Source of the DNA: Aliivibrio sp.
GTDB lineage: Bacteria > Pseudomonadota > Gammaproteobacteria > Enterobacterales > Vibrionaceae
DNA length: 64,000 nucleotides
Direction: 5' to 3'
Assembly: GCA_016764915.1 (NCBI GenBank)
Contig: JAESQY010000087.1
Span: 100,551-164,550, forward strand
Part shown: in pieces, positions 56,654 to 64,000 of the stretch
Layout of the letters: every line of letters begins with the position of its first letter
Position numbering within the stretch: the stretch's first letter is position 1
Made by a program: the position numbers and the translations under genes
Notes under the pieces: generated by a model
The model's database searches: none
The model's input: the letters and a program-made list of their open reading frames with translations, nothing else
Told to the model about the DNA's origin: nothing

Positions 56654-57547
56654 ATGAATAGAGTAAGTGCTAAATCGGTACTGTTAATTTTTCTTCTGGC
56701 AACAGCGTCAACGGCTGCGTTTGCTGATCATTGGTTTATAGAAAATACCTCACTGACCAATGCTCATAAACTCTTTTTAGAAGGTGATTCAACGAAAGGG
56801 TTTCAATCGTTAATCGAAGTTTGGCAACAGCTTCCCTCTTCCAGCAAACAGGTACACTTAGATAAACTGATCAATTCAGTTATTGAGGTAGATTGTGGAA
56901 GATCTTTGACTCAAATGGCTATGCCAGAATGGTTAGATGGGGTAACGATTGAGCGTCAGAATATACAAAGTCCGGGCCGATTATCGCACAAACTTATTGT
57001 GAAAGTCAATACGACATTAGAGTTAACCAAAATTAGTTTTATACGTTGGCCGGACCATGAGGTGATTAGCGAATCTAGCCCGGTGAAAAGTGATGGGAGC
57101 GAAAGTCAGTTCCAATTTAGTGCGACAACTGAAAATTTAAATACCCGAGCGAAAAGTGGTCTTTATAAGGTCGTTATTGCTGCGGGTTCGGATGTAGAGT
57201 GGGAATCTTGGGTCATTCTGGCAGAGCCTCAAAATAAAGAGATGATTCGGTGGAGTTCAAAACAGGGTTGGAGGACCTATAAAACAGGTTTGTTAAATGA
57301 ATACTGCCCACTGCCAACCTTAAATATTAATTTGTTTACTAATAAGGACTCTACATTTCATCAGGTATGGAGCAAGCAATTTGAGGGTGAGTATCCCAAT
57401 CAACTTCCTAAAATAGATCTTCTTGATGACAGATACGTGTTGGCAATCTCCCTGAAACATAGACGTTGGCAAGGTAGTATTATGATATTTGATACTCAAA
57501 CGATCACCAAAACCATTGATTTAAACAGTGAATTGTTTTCTGATTAA
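56654..57547 (+). CDS. vxrC: VxrC-like secreted protein (DUF2861-like)
   Basis: A 297-residue protein with a signal peptide (SVLLIFLLATASTAAFADH) and no membrane segment, so periplasmic. No catalytic motif is seen. Its place, 12 bases after vxrB and before a TraF-like gene, matches vxrC of the Vibrio vxrABCDE operon, and I believe the family is DUF2861. Function is unknown; an accessory role in the VxrAB envelope response is inferred. Confidence 0.7.
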   Translation: MNRVSAKSVLLIFLLATASTAAFADHWFIENTSLTNAHKLFLEGDSTKGFQSLIEVWQQLPSSSKQVHLDKLINSVIEVDCGRSLTQMAMPEWLDGVTIERQNIQSPGRLSHKLIVKVNTTLELTKISFIRWPDHEVISESSPVKSDGSESQFQFSATTENLNTRAKSGLYKVVIAAGSDVEWESWVILAEPQNKEMIRWSSKQGWRTYKTGLLNEYCPLPTLNINLFTNKDSTFHQVWSKQFEGEYPNQLPKIDLLDDRYVLAISLKHRRWQGSIMIFDTQTITKTIDLNSELFSD

Positions 57548-57667
57548 CGTCATACCGCAAAAATAGACGATTTCTTGTGTTGTCTGCAATTCTATCTATT
57601 TGTTCTTAAATAGTTCTTCAGTTTTATTATCCACCGCCGTTATCTTTAATGAGATGAAGTCGCAGCG

Positions 57668-58873
57668 ATGGATAACTGTATGAACCGAAAAATTTTAACG
57701 AATGCAATACTTTTTGGATGTCTATCCAGCCCAGCTCTAGTTTTAGCTGATGCAAGAACAGAAGCAATGGGGGGAGCCGGAACTGCAACAGGCAGTTATT
57801 TAGCGGGTGCCTTCTATAATCCAGCACTGGTTGCTATTTATAATCGTAAAGATGATTTTGGCATAATGTTGCCTGCCATTGGTTTTGAATATCAAGATAT
57901 CAATGATATGCGAGACAAAGTGGATGGAATGCAAGATACCATTAAGGGACTTGATATTTCAGATCCCGTTGCGGTCAATAATGCGGTCAATGAACTGAAA
58001 AGCTTAGATGGAACTCGATTTTTGATCAGAGGAGGAATTGCAGGCTCAATTGCGATTCCTAATCAGTACATTTCAGCAAGTCTGTTTGCTCAAAGCTATG
58101 TTGAAGCAATTGCGTTACCCCATATTGCAACAAGCATTGCAGGTGACGATGCGGTAGAAAAAGAGATCAGACCCATCTATGACACAACCGTGACACTTAC
58201 AGGCTTTCAAGTAAATGAAATTGGAATCGCATTAGCCAGGTATGTTCAGTTATTTGGTCAACATTTTACCGTTGGTGTATCACCTAAATATCAGTATTTT
58301 GGTGCTTATAACTACACGGCGGCCGTTGAAGATTTTGATGTAGATAAATACAGCGACGACAAAGTAACCGATGATGCGTTTAATGTTGATGTCGGAGTTA
58401 TCTGGTTTTATGGGCCATTCAGGTTGGGTTTGGCGGGTAAAAATCTAATCAAACAAGAATTGGTTACTGAGAACGTTACCGTGACAACGACAGGTCCATC
58501 AAGCTATCCGGCTTACACACCTACAGTATCAAATTATCAATACACCTATGAAATAAAGCCTCTATACACAGTCGGTGGGGCATTTGAAACCCATTACTTT
58601 ACGTTAACTACGGATATAGATCTTAATAAAGAGACTCGATTTAAAAACTTTGATGATGATACCCGTATGTTACGCATGGGAGCAGAATTTAACCTACTTG
58701 GGCAAATTCAGCTTAGAGGGGGTTACAGAATCGATCTCGAAGATAATTTAGAAGATACCTATACCGCGGGTATTGGCTTCTCACCGGGAGATATGTTCAG
58801 ATTGGATGTAGCCGCAAGCTATGCAAATGCAGATGCCGCAGGTGTTTCAATGAATTGGTCATTTGCTTTTTAA
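57668..58873 (+). CDS. vxrD: VxrD-like TraF-type outer-membrane protein
   Basis: Up to 401 residues; ATG 57668 or, better for the signal peptide, ATG 57680 (MNRKILTNAILFGCL, cleavage after LADA). The mature start ARTEAMGGAGTATGSYLAGAFYNPALVA is typical of FadL/TraF_2-type barrels, and the chain ends in an aromatic residue (SFAF). It was historically annotated as conjugal transfer protein TraF in Vibrio, though nothing conjugative is nearby. Fourth gene of the vxr block. Confidence 0.78.
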   Translation: MDNCMNRKILTNAILFGCLSSPALVLADARTEAMGGAGTATGSYLAGAFYNPALVAIYNRKDDFGIMLPAIGFEYQDINDMRDKVDGMQDTIKGLDISDPVAVNNAVNELKSLDGTRFLIRGGIAGSIAIPNQYISASLFAQSYVEAIALPHIATSIAGDDAVEKEIRPIYDTTVTLTGFQVNEIGIALARYVQLFGQHFTVGVSPKYQYFGAYNYTAAVEDFDVDKYSDDKVTDDAFNVDVGVIWFYGPFRLGLAGKNLIKQELVTENVTVTTTGPSSYPAYTPTVSNYQYTYEIKPLYTVGGAFETHYFTLTTDIDLNKETRFKNFDDDTRMLRMGAEFNLLGQIQLRGGYRIDLEDNLEDTYTAGIGFSPGDMFRLDVAASYANADAAGVSMNWSFAF

Positions 58874-58910
58874 TTAACGGTATACATCTAGATCTATTGC
58901 TACTATTATC

Positions 58911-58940
58911 TGCCCAACATTTATCATGCTGGGCATTTTT
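58911..58940 (+). terminator. Intrinsic terminator after vxrD
   Basis: TGCCCAACAT pairs with ATGCTGGGCA (one mismatch), followed by TTTTT. It separates vxrD from the small UPF0181 gene. Confidence 0.75.
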
Positions 58941-58988
58941 CTTTTGAACCTAACAAAAGAGGGTGGGTGTCCAGTAAAGGAGTCACCC

Positions 58989-59138
58989 ATGTTTGACGAT
59001 CTACCGACCTTAAGTCATGAAGAGCAACAAGCTGCAGTTGAGAAAATTCAGAAGTTAATGGAGCAAGGTATTAGTTCTGGTCAGGCGATACAAACCATCG
59101 CAAGTGAGATACGAAAGCAGAAAGCAGAACAAAAATAG
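58989..59138 (+). CDS. vxrE: UPF0181/YoaH family protein
   Basis: A 49-residue protein. ATG 58989 is chosen because AAAGGAG lies 7 bases upstream and [21 protein letters not shown] aligns with the start of E. coli YoaH (MFAGLPSLTHEQQQ). The middle [14 protein letters not shown] is the family core. Fifth gene in the vxr order, so the likely VxrE equivalent. Role unknown; two predicted helices and high charge. Confidence 0.85.
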   Translation: MFDDLPTLSHEEQQAAVEKIQKLMEQGISSGQAIQTIASEIRKQKAEQK

Positions 59139-59161
59139 ACACAAATTTATGCGTAATATTG

Positions 59162-59188
59162 ACCAGCCATTCTTGGCTGGTTTTTTTT
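59162..59188 (+). terminator. Intrinsic terminator after vxrE
   Basis: ACCAGCCA pairs with TGGCTGGT over a 4-base loop, followed by a T-run. Confidence 0.9.
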
Positions 59189-59205
59189 GCTTGAACCAAT
59201 CTAGC

Positions 59206-59295
59206 GCACTATAACATCAAAAAGAGGCGAGGCGTAAAATCTAATGCACTATAATTCTATAAATAGGATTCATTACCCTCCTTGGTGCACTATAA
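59206..59295. repeat. Three GCACTATAA boxes at 40-41 bp spacing
   Basis: GCACTATAA occurs at 59206, 59246 and 59287, and a partial GCACTT at 59330. The sequence between boxes is not conserved. They fill the non-coding gap before mogA. Confidence 0.6.
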
Positions 59296-59393
59296 CTCGA
59301 TTTGTTTGAGGCGGCATTATTGCGCTAACGCACTTGGGAAGATGAAAAAAAAACGGCATAATGTGCAGATAATTTAAGTAAGGAATAAAATAA

Positions 59394-59927
59394 ATGAGCA
59401 AAGCAAAGATTGGAATCATCACTGTAAGTGATCGTGCTAGTGCTGGTATCTATGAAGATATCTCTGGAAAGGCCATCATTGAGACGCTAAACGATTATCT
59501 CACTTCAGATTGGACTCCAGTATATGAAGTCATCCCAGATGAGCAGGATGTGATTGAGGCTACTTTAATTCGGTTGGCTGAAGTTGAGAATTGCAGTTTA
59601 ATTGTGACTACTGGCGGAACCGGTCCTGCAAAACGCGATGTAACTCCTGAAGCTACCGAAGCGGTTTGTGACAGAATGATGCCGGGTTTTGGCGAATTAA
59701 TGCGAGCAGAATCTTTGAAATTTGTTCCAACAGCCATTCTTTCTCGTCAAACTGCGGGGCTTCGCGGCGACAGTTTAATTGTTAACCTTCCTGGTAAGCC
59801 TAAGTCAATTCGTGAATGTTTGGATGCCGTTTTTCCTGCGATTCCATATTGCATCGATCTCATGGATGGACCGTTCCTTGAGTGTAACCTTGATGTGATA
59901 AAACCATTCAGACCGAAAGCGAAGTAA
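59394..59927 (+). CDS. mogA: Molybdopterin adenylyltransferase
   Basis: A 177-residue enzyme that adenylates molybdopterin before metal insertion in molybdenum-cofactor synthesis. It has IGIITVSDRASAGIYEDISG at the start, LIVTTGGTGPAKRDVTPEAT in the middle (the nucleotide/MPT site) and LPGKPKSIRECL near 133. AAGGA precedes the ATG. No other moa/moe gene is adjacent. Three GCACTATAA boxes precede it. Confidence 0.95.
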   Translation: MSKAKIGIITVSDRASAGIYEDISGKAIIETLNDYLTSDWTPVYEVIPDEQDVIEATLIRLAEVENCSLIVTTGGTGPAKRDVTPEATEAVCDRMMPGFGELMRAESLKFVPTAILSRQTAGLRGDSLIVNLPGKPKSIRECLDAVFPAIPYCIDLMDGPFLECNLDVIKPFRPKAK

Positions 59928-59935
59928 TGTTAATC

Positions 59936-59974
59936 AAAAAGCCACATGGTGATGCTGTCACCATGTGGCTTTTT
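59936..59974. terminator. Bidirectional terminator between mogA and SDR gene
   Basis: A 17-bp stem with AAAAAGCCACATGG on the left and CCATGTGGCTTTTT on the right. Confidence 0.93.
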
Positions 59975-59994
59975 AGTGCTTGATATTATTAATG

Positions 59995-60750
59995 CTACAG
60001 AGTTAAACCTCCATCAATATGTATGCATTGACCTGTGATATAGCTAGAGTTCGCTGAGAGCAGAAACTCAACGAGTGCTGCTGCTTCACTTGGTTGACCT
60101 AATCGTCGCATCGGAATACGCGAGGTGATATTTTTGTATGACTCATCACTTAGATCGACATGATCTGGAGAGTTCTTTTTAATATATCCCGGAACAATAC
60201 AGTTTACGGTGATTGATTTTTCTGCCACATGCACGGCTAATGACTTAACTAACGCTTCCAATCCGGCTTTAGCAGCAGCAGAGGCAGGGACAGAGTTGCC
60301 TCCATTTTGGAATTTATGTGCTAAAAAGGAGCTTACGGCAACGACTCGACCAGAAGGGGATTTTTCTAAAATTGGGAGTGTCATGTTGATTAAGCGATAA
60401 AAAGCAGCCTGAATAACTTGAAAAGAGTAAGCTAAACCCTCGTCATCAAGTTCCCCAAATGTTCTCCAGTCAGGAAAACCAGCATTACTTACAATGGCAT
60501 CTAATTGACCCAGGTTGTTAATTACGTCTAAAATCTCTTCACTGATAGCTGGATCTGTTAAATCTCCAACGACAATGAAGCTGTTGCAACGCTTATCAAT
60601 TAATCGCTGCTGTAACTGTTGCAAACCAGACAGATTTGAACCTGTGTGCATGATCAGTGTTGTATTTTCGTTAGCTAAAGTCTCACACACCGCAGCACCA
60701 ATACCACTTCCTGCTCCTGTGACCAATATGACCCTTTTTTTGTCAGTCAA
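59995..60750 (-). CDS. Short-chain dehydrogenase/reductase
   Basis: A 251-residue classical SDR. It has the cofactor motif TGAGSGIG near 11-18, NAG (SNAGFPDW) near 90, and the C-terminal IHIDGG; a Ser is present ([10 protein letters not shown]), but the catalytic Tyr of YxxxK is replaced: the stretch reads [14 protein letters not shown], with Ser or Ala where Tyr is expected. The start is TTG, supported by AAGGAG 6 bases upstream. The substrate is unknown. Confidence 0.85.
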   Translation of the reverse strand: MTDKKRVILVTGAGSGIGAAVCETLANENTTLIMHTGSNLSGLQQLQQRLIDKRCNSFIVVGDLTDPAISEEILDVINNLGQLDAIVSNAGFPDWRTFGELDDEGLAYSFQVIQAAFYRLINMTLPILEKSPSGRVVAVSSFLAHKFQNGGNSVPASAAAKAGLEALVKSLAVHVAEKSITVNCIVPGYIKKNSPDHVDLSDESYKNITSRIPMRRLGQPSEAAALVEFLLSANSSYITGQCIHIDGGLTL

Positions 60751-60923
60751 AATAGACTCCTTAAATTAACGCGATGGATTCACTATAACCGAGTAAACAA
60801 AACTTAATCAAATAGATATGATCAGATCTTTCTGGCTTTCGGTGTGACGTGGTCACATATGTTTTCATTCAAACTGCATTGAACTGCGGTATGATAAATC
60901 ATCAATAGCTGCTGGGGGTTAAT

Positions 60924-61835
60924 ATGGATATCGATAATAAGAGAATCACAGTTTCTTTAGTACTAGGTAGTGGTGGTGCTAGAGGAATGGCACATATTGG
61001 AGTAATACGTGAACTGGAGCGTAATGGTTTTGACATTAAATCAATCTCTGGTTGTTCAATAGGTGCCGTTATTGGCGGTGTTTTTGCAGCAGGCAAGTTA
61101 GATGAATTTGAGCAATGGGTCTGTGCGATTGATAAGGTTGATATTGTCTCACTGCTTGATATTTCATTTAGAAAAGGGGGCTTGGTTAAGGGAGATAAAA
61201 TCATCAACACCTTAAAAAAATTGGTTGGCGATCAAAATATTGAAGATTTACCTATTCCCTACACTGCTATCGCTGCTGATGTTAAAAATGAAAAAGAGGT
61301 ATGGATAAATTCAGGCTGTCTGTTTGATGCGATCAGAGCATCTATATCCTTACCCTTGTTCTTCACGCCCGTAAAACATGAAGATACCTATTTGGTTGAT
61401 GGTGGAGTATTGAACCCTGTTCCCATAGCGCCGACATTCAACGATAAAACGGATCTAACCATTGCCGTGAATTTGGCAGGGTCAGTCGATGAGATTGCAA
61501 AGTTGAAAATGCAATCATCAAAAACTGATATAGAAGCGGAGGCGAGCCAGAGCGACATTCAATTGAACATTAAAAACTTCATCGGCCGTTTAAAAACCAA
61601 TACTCGCAATTCTGTAGACGGGTGGGGATCGTATAACATCGCTACTGAGGCTTTTGATGCGATGCAAAGTACCATTGCTAGAGCGAAACTTGCGGCTTAC
61701 CCACCTGACATCACTATTGAACTTGCTCGAAATACATGCGGAACTTTCGAGTTTCATCTTGCCAGTCAATTAATAGAGCTTGGTCGTACAAAAACGAGAG
61801 AAAGCTTAAGAAAAGCGGGTATGTCGGTTGGTTAA
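60924..61835 (+). CDS. Patatin-like phospholipase (RssA type)
   Basis: A 303-residue patatin domain protein. It has the oxyanion loop LGSGGARGMAHIG near 13-25, the nucleophile elbow GCSIG (Ser near 44) and the catalytic Asp in VDGGVLNPVP near 160. It resembles RssA of E. coli, a cytoplasmic predicted esterase or phospholipase. A G-rich Shine-Dalgarno (GGGGG) precedes the ATG. Divergent from the SDR gene. Confidence 0.9.
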   Translation: MDIDNKRITVSLVLGSGGARGMAHIGVIRELERNGFDIKSISGCSIGAVIGGVFAAGKLDEFEQWVCAIDKVDIVSLLDISFRKGGLVKGDKIINTLKKLVGDQNIEDLPIPYTAIAADVKNEKEVWINSGCLFDAIRASISLPLFFTPVKHEDTYLVDGGVLNPVPIAPTFNDKTDLTIAVNLAGSVDEIAKLKMQSSKTDIEAEASQSDIQLNIKNFIGRLKTNTRNSVDGWGSYNIATEAFDAMQSTIARAKLAAYPPDITIELARNTCGTFEFHLASQLIELGRTKTRESLRKAGMSVG

Positions 61836-61955
61836 TGTGGATATACAGTGCTGATCTTATTTATGAGAGCCGCACTGTCAGGATTTTATACACTTTATCA
61901 TAAGTAAGATTGAAGTAGGGTCACCAACAGCATATACAATAAGAGGTTAACAAGT

Positions 61956-61971
61956 TGGCTTATTTATTGCT
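61956..61971 (+). promoter_or_regulatory. Sigma-54 promoter of second PEP-CTERM gene
   Basis: TGGCTTATTTATTGCT has the -24 TGGC and -12 TTGCT with 12-bp spacing between GG and GC. The start point would be near 61982, about 80 bases before the ATG. Confidence 0.7.
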
Positions 61972-62062
61972 TATAAGTGAAATATATTGTTTTATTGCTT
62001 AATTTAAGCATAAATATTTTCAAACTACAGAGTTCTGTAAAACTTATAATAGGCATTTTTTT

Positions 62063-62926
62063 ATGAGTACTATCTTACGCAATACACTTTTTCCGCTAGC
62101 TGCTCTTGCCCTAGTTTCTGCCGCTCCTATTGCTAACGCTGTACCGTTAGATCTTCGATTCAATGATTTCATAGAAACACCCGATGGCACTGCTGCTTTT
62201 GGTTTTGGGCCATCATACAGCGGCACTAGCATGCACTACACTAATGTTGCGACTCAAGGTTCTGTAACGGTTGATGCACGTGTTACTGCTTATGCTTATG
62301 GTGACTACAAGTTCAATTATCATGTGCCAAATTATAATCAGACTTCTGGTGTTGAGCCAAATGGTGACATTGCATTCATATACTCAAATAGTGAAGTATA
62401 TGGGTCAGGTGGGTTAACCTATATTTTTGAGCTTTTTGATGGCGCAGGTGCTAAATCAGGAACATTCAGTGAACGATATGTTGCTGATGAGTTAGCTATC
62501 ATTGCCTATGATATCGATGGCGAAAATAATGCATTTAATTATCAAATTGAATCGCTTCGTGTATTTACCGCAGACGGTATAAGCTCTTACCAAACAGGAG
62601 CTGCTGCCGCGAGTGTGACAGCATCTTTAGAAAATGATGGAAAAGAGATTCTTTTCACCGGCCCTGGCAGTAATGTTTCTGAAAGAGACACAAGTGGAGC
62701 AGTACAGGTAAATTACCTAAATACGGATCATTTTGTATTTCAATTCGAATCAGAAACATTTAGAGGTGCAACAAACAATCCAGTGTTTAGTGCCATCGAT
62801 GGCGATTTAACCATCAAGATGGACGGTGATACTGTTTATGTTTCTGAACCAGAGACGTTATTTATGATGGCAAGTGCACTTTTCGGAATGGGATTTGTAC
62901 GTCGCAGAAAAAACAAAAACGCGTAA
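62063..62926 (+). CDS. PEP-CTERM sorting domain protein (SEPET variant)
   Basis: A 287-residue exported protein. The signal peptide ends near IANAV (residue 27). The C-terminus has VSEPETL, a hydrophobic helix (FMMASALFGMGFV) and the basic tail RRRKNKNA; the first Pro of the usual PEP is Ser, a tolerated variant. The mature part is beta-rich and acidic with no known family. It is far from the XrtA locus but has the same kind of sigma-54 promoter as the gene at 5724, so it probably shares control and processing. Confidence 0.88.
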   Translation: MSTILRNTLFPLAALALVSAAPIANAVPLDLRFNDFIETPDGTAAFGFGPSYSGTSMHYTNVATQGSVTVDARVTAYAYGDYKFNYHVPNYNQTSGVEPNGDIAFIYSNSEVYGSGGLTYIFELFDGAGAKSGTFSERYVADELAIIAYDIDGENNAFNYQIESLRVFTADGISSYQTGAAAASVTASLENDGKEILFTGPGSNVSERDTSGAVQVNYLNTDHFVFQFESETFRGATNNPVFSAIDGDLTIKMDGDTVYVSEPETLFMMASALFGMGFVRRRKNKNA

Positions 62927-62947
62927 CTGATTCGTTTTAGAGCAAAG

Positions 62948-62995
62948 AAAAAGCAGTGAATGTATTGGAGATTTCTCCATATTCACTGCTTTTTT
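62948..62995. terminator. Bidirectional terminator
   Basis: AAAGCAGTGAAT pairs with ATTCACTGCTTT, with an inner TGGAGA/TCTCCA stem, between convergent genes. Confidence 0.9.
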
Positions 62996-63012
62996 AGTAT
63001 CTGAAGTTAAAT

Positions 63013-63872
63013 CTATTTAAGTTTAAACTTACTGACCACTTGATTGAGTTGACTATTTGCTTTTGAAAGACTCATCGTTTCCTCTTCAGTGCTTTTCCCA
63101 TTATCCGACAATTTAAGCGCCATCTCTCGAATGGCAGTCATGTTCATCGCAATCTCACCCGACACAACACTTTGCTCTTCAGCCGCCGTTGCAATTTGAT
63201 TATTCAGATCGTTGATCTGCGCAACGGATTGAACCACTGTTGTTAAATCAGATTCCACAGCATTAGTGCGTTCTACAGTATTAGTACAAGTGGTTTGAGT
63301 TACTGTCATTGCGTTAATTGCAGCGGATGAACCTTGTCTTAATTGACCCAATGTGTGTTGGATCTCTTCAGTGCTCACACGTGTTTTAGCAGCCAGCGCT
63401 CTTACTTCATCAGCAACCACAGCGAACCCTCGTCCTTGCTCACCAGCACGCGCAGCTTCTATCGCGGCATTTAAAGCCAGAAGATTGGTTTGATCGGCAA
63501 TATCACTGATCACATTAAGCACATTTGTGATAGCTTGAGTATCACGCTCTATCGCTTGGATACTGTCTGACGATCCTTGGATATTATTAACCAGTTCTGA
63601 CACTGTTTCTGCAGCAGATGCGACACTAGTTTTAGAGGTTTCTACTTGATTACTCATTGATTGAGAGAAACACGATGCTTCTTCTGCATTATGCGCGACA
63701 TCTTTAGCTGTTACGCTCATCTCTTCTATGGCAGTGGCAACTTGATCCGCTTCTTGGCTGTGTGAGACTAAAACATCGTTGTTTGACACTACATGGTGTT
63801 CAAGGTTTTTGATGCTTGATGCAATCACAACAGATGATTGGGAAATTTCTAACATCAATGATTGTAAGCTAG
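63013..63872 (-). pseudogene. Methyl-accepting chemotaxis protein, 5' end lost to an IS
   Basis: The remaining 286 or so residues are the cytoplasmic signalling part. The hairpin tip is clear: [37 protein letters not shown], flanked by coiled-coil arms. There is no ligand-binding domain or membrane helix, although upstream sequence is present. A frame can be opened at GTG 63897, but its first codons fall in what looks like an IS end. The native gene probably had an N-terminal sensor part upstream of the insertion. Confidence 0.75.
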
Positions 63873-64000
63873 CGGTGTTTTTCAAGGTAGTTGTCACTAC
63901 TTGCCTAGTAATTAGGCAGCTTCTTTCTCTGGGTTCAGCTGAACCCTACCGATCGGTTTGCAGTTCCTGATTTTCCCCGACCAGCGCTCTGGTCGCTTGC
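63873..64000 (-). mobile_element. Right end of an insertion sequence
   Basis: The segment holds a transposase C-terminus (63912-63998), a hairpin TGCCTA/TAGGCA around its stop codon, and then a stretch running into the receptor gene whose plus-strand form starts CGGTGTTTTTCAAGG and continues TAGTTGTCAC, like an IS terminal repeat. The exact edge near 63873 is an estimate. Confidence 0.6.
63912..63998 (-). CDS. Transposase, C-terminal fragment (runs off window)
   Basis: Twenty-eight codons are visible, with [11 protein letters not shown] followed by [14 protein letters not shown] and a stop. The PERW-x-G and V-x-LNP pattern resembles the C-terminus of integrase-core transposases of IS3-like elements. 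The bulk of the gene lies outside the window, so the family is tentative. Confidence 0.6.
   Translation of the reverse strand, partial: KRPERWSGKIRNCKPIGRVQLNPEKEAA

Noticed and set aside
57668..58873. TraF-like annotation as a sign of a conjugative element
   Set aside because: No other transfer gene, relaxase or attachment site is near; the gene is part of the vxr block and looks like an outer-membrane barrel.

Overview
The window is ordinary chromosomal DNA (AT-rich, about 40% G+C by eye) of a marine-type gammaproteobacterium. Several blocks point to Vibrionaceae: a complete vxrABCDE cell-envelope two-component operon beside pntAB, a UPF0181/YoaH protein, a HlyU-family protein, a norR/nnrS/hcp/hcr nitrosative-stress block and a second RecQ-like helicase. 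In Vibrio cholerae vxrABCDE lies on the small chromosome, so this may be a chromosome 2 segment; that is inference. No rRNA, tRNA or CRISPR was seen.

Layout. 0-5.5 kb: an AraC-type regulator cut by the window edge, a phospholipid-type acyltransferase, a secreted repeat protein, a cold-shock protein, a YfcZ/YiiS protein, an acyl-CoA synthetase and a TetR regulator. 5.7-41.9 kb: a large exosortase A (XrtA)/PEP-CTERM exopolysaccharide locus. It holds a PEP-CTERM substrate, PrsT, a variable sugar-modification block (GNAT, beta-helix protein, ATP-grasp/phosphatase fusion, WalW-type deacetylase, GT2, sulfotransferase, Wzx flippase), a conserved assembly block (four GT4 enzymes, O-antigen ligase, amidotransferase, XrtA-EpsI, FemAB-like protein, deacetylase, initiating sugar transferase), an export block (Wza-like lipoprotein, Wzz, tyrosine kinase, outer-membrane protein, ATPase) and the PrsK/PrsR two-component system with a UDP-sugar epimerase. 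42-51 kb: RecQ, DUF924, then NnrS, NorR, Hcp, Hcr and a HlyU-family protein. 51.3-59.1 kb: pntAB and vxrABCDE. 59.2-64 kb: mogA, an SDR, a patatin, a second PEP-CTERM protein and a chemotaxis receptor remnant cut by an insertion sequence.

How it works together. EpsB-type transferase, the GT4/GT2 enzymes and Wzx should build and flip a repeat unit on undecaprenyl phosphate. Wzz, kinase, Wza-like protein and the outer-membrane protein should polymerise and export it. XrtA should process PEP-CTERM proteins. Both PEP-CTERM genes, 56 kb apart, have good sigma-54 (-24/-12) promoters, which fits control by the sigma-54 activator PrsR encoded in the locus. A second sigma-54 circuit is visible: nnrS and hcp each have a -24/-12 promoter with GT-N7-AC palindromes about 100 bp upstream, as expected for NorR, encoded between them.

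Most notable oddities: a 7-C tract that frameshifts the XrtA-linked deacetylase; an ATP-grasp/low-molecular-weight phosphatase fusion; a 30-residue membrane peptide frame coupled to the ligase gene; a tyrosine-rich kinase tail whose codons also start the next gene in another frame; three GCACTATAA boxes spaced 40-41 bp before mogA; and the IS/receptor junction at the right edge.
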